Below, in pieces: positions 59,211 through 64,000 of a DNA stretch of 64,000 bases. The notes beneath the pieces were generated by a model. The model was not told the DNA's origin. It made no database searches and saw only the letters and a list, made by a program, of their open reading frames with translations. The stretch spans positions 62,001-126,000 of the forward strand of contig JANQRV010000637.1 in assembly GCA_028284395.1 (NCBI GenBank), written 5' to 3'. How positions within the stretch are numbered: the first letter of the stretch is position 1; each line of letters starts with the position of its first letter. A program made the position numbers and the translations under genes. This DNA is from Saprospiraceae bacterium. Lineage in GTDB: Bacteria > Bacteroidota > Bacteroidia > Chitinophagales > Saprospiraceae.

Positions 59211-62204
59211 ATGACCGACCGGGTACCTATTCTGGCCATTTTTGTTTGTTTCAACTTCTTGTTTTTCAATCTATTGATGGGGCAAGAGTATAGCTTTGTA
59301 AGCTATTCTATCCAGCAGGGGTTGCCTCAATCTCAGGTGTATGCCATCGTGGAGGATTCCAAAGGATATATCTGGTTGGGGACTCATGGAGGAGGAGTGA
59401 GTAGATTTGATGGGAGAAAATTTAAGAACTTCTCAAAAATAGATGGTTTACCATCCAATTACATTGAATCGTTCGTAGAGGATGATCTGGGACGTTTATG
59501 GGTCGGTACAAATAAAGGACTAGCTCTGTTAAATGGAGATCGTTTCGAAGCATTTGAAAAAAAAGACTTTGAAAAACCCTGTTACGACCTGGTAGTAACG
59601 AAAGAGAATCGCCTTTTATTAGGCACTGATCGGGGTATTTACGAGTTTGATCTTCGGGATACTTCCTTTCGAAGACTGACCCTTGGAAAAGGCGTAAACA
59701 GTCAAAGGATCAATAAACTTTATCGATCCGCGGATCGACTGTATGCTGCGACCAATTTTGGGGTTTGGCGCATTGATGAGAAACCTGTAAACTTATTTCT
59801 GTTCAATGACTTGCCTTCCGAAAATGTCAATGACGTGTTGTTAGATGAAAAGGGGCGACTTTGGTGTTTGACCAATAATAAGATCATCTATTTTGGAAGT
59901 CGAAGTGATCGGCTGATCGGTAATAGCGATCTGGATTTTACACAGAAAGCCAATTGTTTCTATCAACAGGAAGATGGTTCTGTTTGGGTAGGGACTCAGG
60001 ATCGTGGCTTGGCGATTTTTTCTCCGAATACTTCTTCTTGGATGATCATTGATGAAAGTAAAGGATTGGCCAATAACAATGTTCAGGCGATTGCCCATGA
60101 TGGTTGGGGCAATCAGTGGATCGGTACTTCAGGGGGGGGACTGGTAAAGTATTTGGGGCAATTCTTTATCCACTACAAAGATCGGTTAGGTGTCGGCAGC
60201 AACAGGATTTATGCGCTTCATCAGGGAGCGGATCGACTTTGGTTCTCCAATTCTGAAAAGGGAATTTATTATTTGGACAGCCTGGGGTTCCATCGTTTCA
60301 AAAGAGATTCCAATTACCTTAAAGTCAAGTGCAAAACCATCTTGGAAGACGAAGATGGTCGCTTGTGGGTTGGTACGGAAGGGAAGGGGGTAGCGGTATT
60401 TGACAGTTCCGGGATGCGAATGATTACTCAGGAAGAGCGGTTGCCCAGTAATTGGATCGGTGGCATTGTGCAGCGTCAAGACACCTTTTGGATAGCCACC
60501 TACGCCAATGGAATTTGCCAATTATTTTTTACTGATTCGGTGAATATCGGCATCAAACACCTGAATCGGTATTTTACCAAACTTCCCTATGCGATTACCA
60601 ACATGGTTAAAAGTCCTTCAGGGCATATTTGGTTTTCAGCCAAAGGTGGTTCGCTAGGGTATTTTGATCAGCGGGGCCGGGTGATAAACCTGGGGCAATC
60701 CGATGGTCTCCCAGGAAGCGAACTTTTTTCGATCGCCTTTGATTCGCTCAATAATGTGCTGGTGGGCACTGCTGGCGACGGACTGTTTGCGGCTTCATTG
60801 AACGATTTGAAGTTTATGGAATTAACATTGCCTTCCCGCCTTAGTTCAGAAAACATTTATTTGACAATTGCTGATGCCAACGGTCATCTGTGGGTTGGTA
60901 CGGAAAGAGGTGTAGATCAATTGATACGAAATCGAGCGGGGGTAGTTGAAGAGGTGGTTTCATATGGTGTTGAGGAAGGGTTTCTAGGGATCGAAACCTG
61001 CCGCAATGCAGTTCTATCAGACTATGAAAGCAACTTGTGGTTTGGCACCATGAATGGTTTGATGAAACATAAGCTAAGTGATGCGAATGTTGAAAAAGTG
61101 CCGCCCAAATTACATTTTGAAAGAGTCTATATCAACAATAAACCGTTGGATACCTTGCATTACCTTAACAATCATCTCCGTTTGCGCTACTATGAGAATA
61201 GATTGGGTTTTAATTTTCAGGGTATCGATTTTTACGATCCGAACTTATTGAAATACCGGTGGAAACTTACAGGAGTAGACAAGGACTGGTCGGAACTAAC
61301 CAGCACTCAAAGTGTTTTCTATCCTAAATTGAGCGCCGGGTGGTATACTTTTCAGGTAGAAGCCTGCAATACCGATGGAAGATGTAGTGAAAGAGTGGTT
61401 GTGGATTTTAATATTGAATACCCCTTTTGGGAAAAAGGCTGGTTCCGGATTGCTTTTATATTGTCTTTAGGTCTTGCCATCGTCTTATCCCTCTTACGTT
61501 ATGTCAATGGGATAAAAAGAAAGGAAGCGAAAAAACGTGAGAAGTTGGAAATGAGGAACCGAGTATTGGAGTTGGAGCAAAAGGCGCTCCAATTACAAAT
61601 GAACCCCCATTTCATTTTCAATGCTTTAAATAGCATTCAATCTTTGATTGTAACGAATAAAAATAAAGAGGCTCGTAAAGAAATCAACACCTTTGCTTTA
61701 TTGATCCGATCCATTCTCCATAATTCGAGAAATCAGCGAATTAGCCTGGCCGATGAAATGAAAACACTTATGAAGTATCTCGAAGTAGAGCAATTTTGTC
61801 AGGAGCACGCGTTCGATTTCGAGATTGTTGATGATGTAGGTATGGACCCCGCAGAGTTAAGTCTGCCGCCTATGTTGATTCAGCCTTTTGTTGAAAATGC
61901 ACTTATTCATGGAATTCACAAATTGCCTCGACGAGGAAAAATTAAGCTCAGGTTTTTTCTCGAGGACCATATACTCGTCAGTGAGGTGATCGATAATGGT
62001 AGGGGGCGTACAGCAGCTAATGCCCGAAAGCAAATTGGAAAAAATAAGCATGAATCGGTGGCAACGTTGGTGACTGAAGAACGCCTTCGTGCCCTTAAGG
62101 GAAAAGCGAATTACGAGGCTTTGGAAATTGAAGATCTCTATGACTTGGAGCAACCGACAGGGACCAAGGTCGTTTTGCGCATCCCCGTGGAGATCAATTT
62201 TTGA
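59211..62204 (+). CDS. Propeller-type sensor histidine kinase (LytS-like)
   Basis: 997 residues with signal peptide (AIFVCFNFLFFNLLMGQ). Residues ~25-620 hold many two-component-regulator propeller repeats (IWLGTHGGGVSRFDG, LWVGTNKGLALLNG, WVGTQDRGLAIFSP), two seven-bladed propellers. A Y_Y_Y domain follows (~650-735, KYRWKLTGVDKDWSEL). One membrane helix (~742-762), then a coiled coil and a LytS-type kinase: phosphoacceptor His800 in MNPHFIFNALNSIQSLI, N-box LPPMLIQPFVENALIHG and the ATP lid VIDNGRGR. It probably senses an exported ligand in the periplasm. The regulator gene starts one base after the stop. Confidence 0.93.
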   Translation: MTDRVPILAIFVCFNFLFFNLLMGQEYSFVSYSIQQGLPQSQVYAIVEDSKGYIWLGTHGGGVSRFDGRKFKNFSKIDGLPSNYIESFVEDDLGRLWVGTNKGLALLNGDRFEAFEKKDFEKPCYDLVVTKENRLLLGTDRGIYEFDLRDTSFRRLTLGKGVNSQRINKLYRSADRLYAATNFGVWRIDEKPVNLFLFNDLPSENVNDVLLDEKGRLWCLTNNKIIYFGSRSDRLIGNSDLDFTQKANCFYQQEDGSVWVGTQDRGLAIFSPNTSSWMIIDESKGLANNNVQAIAHDGWGNQWIGTSGGGLVKYLGQFFIHYKDRLGVGSNRIYALHQGADRLWFSNSEKGIYYLDSLGFHRFKRDSNYLKVKCKTILEDEDGRLWVGTEGKGVAVFDSSGMRMITQEERLPSNWIGGIVQRQDTFWIATYANGICQLFFTDSVNIGIKHLNRYFTKLPYAITNMVKSPSGHIWFSAKGGSLGYFDQRGRVINLGQSDGLPGSELFSIAFDSLNNVLVGTAGDGLFAASLNDLKFMELTLPSRLSSENIYLTIADANGHLWVGTERGVDQLIRNRAGVVEEVVSYGVEEGFLGIETCRNAVLSDYESNLWFGTMNGLMKHKLSDANVEKVPPKLHFERVYINNKPLDTLHYLNNHLRLRYYENRLGFNFQGIDFYDPNLLKYRWKLTGVDKDWSELTSTQSVFYPKLSAGWYTFQVEACNTDGRCSERVVVDFNIEYPFWEKGWFRIAFILSLGLAIVLSLLRYVNGIKRKEAKKREKLEMRNRVLELEQKALQLQMNPHFIFNALNSIQSLIVTNKNKEARKEINTFALLIRSILHNSRNQRISLADEMKTLMKYLEVEQFCQEHAFDFEIVDDVGMDPAELSLPPMLIQPFVENALIHGIHKLPRRGKIKLRFFLEDHILVSEVIDNGRGRTAANARKQIGKNKHESVATLVTEERLRALKGKANYEALEIEDLYDLEQPTGTKVVLRIPVEINF

Positions 62205-62205
62205 A

Positions 62206-62973
62206 ATGAAAACCATTATGACTGGAAAAATTAAGGCTGTGATCGTAGAGGATATGGCTCGAGCAAAAGAATTGTTAAAGGCAGATTTGTTGGAGTACTG
62301 CCCTCAGGTACAATTAATTGGTGAGGCCTCCAGCGTCGTTAGCGGAGCTAAATTATTGCGCAAGGAAAAGCCCGATTTGATTTTCCTGGATATTATGCTG
62401 GGAGATGGAACGGGCTTTGATCTGTTAGAAATCTTTCCACAATTGGAAGCAAAGGTTATATTCGTAACAGCTCATGAAGAACACGCTATTCAGGCTTTTC
62501 GATACGCGGCAATCGATTACCTCTTAAAGCCCATCAATACGGACGATCTGATTGCCGCGGTTATGCGCGTTACTCATCAACTGGGCTATAGTAATGAAAG
62601 TTTATCACTGCTGAAAAATGCCATGCAATATCCGGACCGGTTACCTCAGCGGATTTCTCTTAGCAATCAGGAAAAGATCAGTGTTGTGGATATAGCCCAG
62701 ATCATTCGATGTGAATCTGATGGAAATAATACCCGGGTTTTTCTAAATTCAGGAGAAAAGATTTTTGTGACGAAGACCCTCAAACAGTATGAAGAATTAT
62801 TGACCCAACACCAGTTCATAAGAACTCACCAAAGCCATCTGATCAACACCGTTTTTATTAAAGAATACAATCGAGCGGATGGAGGGTATATTCTTTTGAA
62901 AGATGGACAACATATTCCCGTGTCGGTCCGAAAGAAAAGAGTGATCATGGATTATCTGGAAGGCATTCGCTAA
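62206..62973 (+). CDS. LytTR-family response regulator
   Basis: 255 residues from ATG 62206, immediately after the kinase stop (62218 is an alternative). Receiver with acidic Glu15/Asp16, phosphoacceptor Asp62 in LIFLDIMLGDG, FVTAHEE and the Lys in LLKPINTDD. The C-terminal ~110 residues are a LytTR DNA-binding domain (ISLSNQEKISVVDIAQIIRCESDGN, FIRTHQSHLINTVFIKEYN, IPVSVRKK). Cotranscribed with the kinase, its obvious partner; target genes are unknown. Confidence 0.94.
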   Translation: MKTIMTGKIKAVIVEDMARAKELLKADLLEYCPQVQLIGEASSVVSGAKLLRKEKPDLIFLDIMLGDGTGFDLLEIFPQLEAKVIFVTAHEEHAIQAFRYAAIDYLLKPINTDDLIAAVMRVTHQLGYSNESLSLLKNAMQYPDRLPQRISLSNQEKISVVDIAQIIRCESDGNNTRVFLNSGEKIFVTKTLKQYEELLTQHQFIRTHQSHLINTVFIKEYNRADGGYILLKDGQHIPVSVRKKRVIMDYLEGIR

Positions 62974-62981
62974 GTTCGATT

Positions 62982-63010
62982 TTGATTCGGCGATAACGTT
63001 GTTATTTTTG
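62982..63010 (+). promoter_or_regulatory. Candidate Bacteroidota promoter of the TPR gene
   Basis: TTG at 62982-62984, an 18-base spacer and TATTTTTG (TAnnTTTG) at 63003-63010, 18 bases before the start at 63028. The best-spaced promoter match in the window. Confidence 0.5.
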
Positions 63011-63027
63011 CAATTGAAACCAAATTC

Positions 63028-63900
63028 ATGGCCATGGAAAATGTAAGCGGTCTCCTGGCAGCTGCCGAAGAATTGTTCAATAATCAGGAATTCGAAGCAG
63101 CGCTCGAACAATACAATAAAGCAATTGAGTTGGCTCCAGATGATGCTTCGATTTACGAATCGAGAGGCTTCTGCCATTATCATTTGGCCAATAATACCAG
63201 TGCTATTGCCGATCTGGAGCGAAACCTCAGCCTGGATCCCGAAAATCATGATGCCTATTACAACCTAGGGCTGATCAAACTTGAAGAAGAAGATCTGGAA
63301 GGAGCGGAAGCGGCCTTGACCAAGGCATTAGAAATCTATGGCGACAGTTTTGAATATCTTACCAATTACGCGCATATCTGTATGCGCTTGCAAAAATATG
63401 ATCTTGTAATCGACTGTGGAAAGCGGTTGCTTGGGTTCAGTGCGGATAACCGGCACGGCCTGGAATATCTCGGCCTTGCTCATCTTGAAAAAGAAGAATA
63501 CGAAACAGCTATTGAATACTACAAGCGCATTTTGCGATTGGATCCACGTAATCCACTTCCCTACCACAATATTGGTTCGGCGCTTTCTCGGATGGAGGAT
63601 CATCAAGAAGCCGTCCGCTACTTCAATACTGCTTTGAATTACGATCCAGAGTTTGCCTATTCATACAATAACCGCGGATTTAGCAAATTTCATCTGGGTG
63701 CATACGATGATGCTTTGGAAGACGTGGAGCAGGCAATAGAGATAGATCCTTCGAATGCATCAGCCTACAAGAATCGTGGCTTGATTCTTAAACAAACGGG
63801 AAAAATGGAGGCTGCGATTCAGGACTTTCTGAAAGCGAGAGAACTAGGGTACGAAAAAGCTTTTGATGAAGATGTGGAGGCCATGCTTCAAGAAAAGTAA
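63028..63900 (+). CDS. Tetratricopeptide repeat protein
   Basis: 290 residues made of about seven to eight TPR units (EEALFNNQEFEAALEQYNKAIELAPDD type), the canonical Trp/Gly/Tyr/Ala/Pro spacing visible: EQYNKAIELAPDDASIYESRGFCHYHL, IEYYKRILRLDPRNPLPYHNIGSAL, LEDVEQAIEIDPSNASAYKNRGL. No signal peptide or membrane segment, so a cytosolic scaffold is likely. Starts at 63028 or the in-frame ATG at 63034. Its own promoter upstream separates it from the two-component pair. Confidence 0.88.
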   Translation: MAMENVSGLLAAAEELFNNQEFEAALEQYNKAIELAPDDASIYESRGFCHYHLANNTSAIADLERNLSLDPENHDAYYNLGLIKLEEEDLEGAEAALTKALEIYGDSFEYLTNYAHICMRLQKYDLVIDCGKRLLGFSADNRHGLEYLGLAHLEKEEYETAIEYYKRILRLDPRNPLPYHNIGSALSRMEDHQEAVRYFNTALNYDPEFAYSYNNRGFSKFHLGAYDDALEDVEQAIEIDPSNASAYKNRGLILKQTGKMEAAIQDFLKARELGYEKAFDEDVEAMLQEK

Positions 63901-63926
63901 ACATTAAAAGTCTTTGATTCCCCTTT

Positions 63927-64000
63927 CTAAGTGACCCGTTTGCGATAATTGAGTACTGCTAAGCTGTTAAATATTACTGCAAATAGGCTAATGATTCCCA
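63927..64000 (-). CDS. C-terminal fragment, possibly a metal P-type ATPase
   Basis: Only the last 24 codons are in the window, reading GIISLFAVIFNSLAVLNYRKRVT before the stop (63929-63927), broken here to stay short: GIISLFAVIFN, SLAVLNYRKRVT. A hydrophobic helix ending in a short basic tail is the normal end of heavy-metal P1B ATPases and other membrane pumps. Identification rests on this alone. Confidence 0.35.
   Translation of the reverse strand, partial: GIISLFAVIFNSLAVLNYRKRVT

Overview
The window is chromosomal DNA from a Bacteroidota bacterium, most likely of the Saprospiria/Lewinella type. The support is: a giant secreted protein with SprB-like repeats and a gliding-motility type C-terminal sorting domain (substrate of the type IX secretion system, T9SS), a GldN component of that system, Bacteroidota-specific families (head GIN domain protein, tandem 800-900 aa FtsX permeases, propeller-type sensor kinase with LytTR regulator), starts without clear Shine-Dalgarno sequences, and several candidate promoters of the TTG-N(17-23)-TAnnTTTG type. 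The species assignment is inference.

Layout. 1-3.8 kb: 3' part of a T9SS adhesin. 3.9-10.2 kb: small membrane protein, M19 dipeptidase, a patatin fused to a receiver-like domain, and a serine beta-lactamase-like hydrolase fused to a VanX-like D,D-dipeptidase. 10.2-16 kb: three-gene unit ending in a sodium:solute symporter with a 39-residue membrane protein in front, a Cys-repeat/FISUMP lipid- or membrane-anchored protein, a Na/Ca exchanger and an isolated gldN. 16.2-20.7 kb: TatC with a C-terminal half that looks like a decayed IS256/mutator transposase, then rbfA and recG. 20.7-25.5 kb: head GIN protein behind two strong inverted repeats, acyltransferase, AraC regulator, serine hydrolase. 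25.5-32.5 kb: PadR plus two FtsX permeases without an ATPase, and an adenylate cyclase/TM2/TPR/SHOCT protein. 32.6-42.7 kb: mixed enzymes, a CarboxypepD/S41 chimera, tandem OmpA protein, BASS transporter, MocR regulator divergent from a PPOX-type flavoprotein, followed by a subclass B1 metallo-beta-lactamase. 43 kb: tRNA-Glu(UUC) beside a gene-poor stretch with a broken reading frame.

44.4-55.6 kb: all on the minus strand, a myo-inositol catabolic operon read in the order iolB, iolC, iolG, SDR, SSS transporter, iolD, iolE, second Gfo/Idh dehydrogenase, HAD phosphatase, followed by 6-phosphofructokinase with its own probable promoter. It should import inositol and carry it to 2-deoxy-5-keto-gluconate 6-phosphate; the aldolase (IolJ) and malonate-semialdehyde dehydrogenase (IolA) are not in the window. 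55.8-64 kb: a VIT/VWA exported protein, a membrane-anchored protein with a caspase-like His/Cys pattern, a propeller histidine kinase with its LytTR regulator, a TPR protein, and the tail of what may be a metal P-type ATPase.

The most unusual observation is the TatC-transposase fusion at 16246-18027. Other points that deserve checking are the patatin-receiver fusion, the beta-lactamase/VanX fusion, the candidate caspase-like protein, the B1 metallo-beta-lactamase, and three sets of perfect inverted repeats (PadR, MocR and head GIN promoter regions). No rRNA, CRISPR array, complete insertion sequence or phage was seen.
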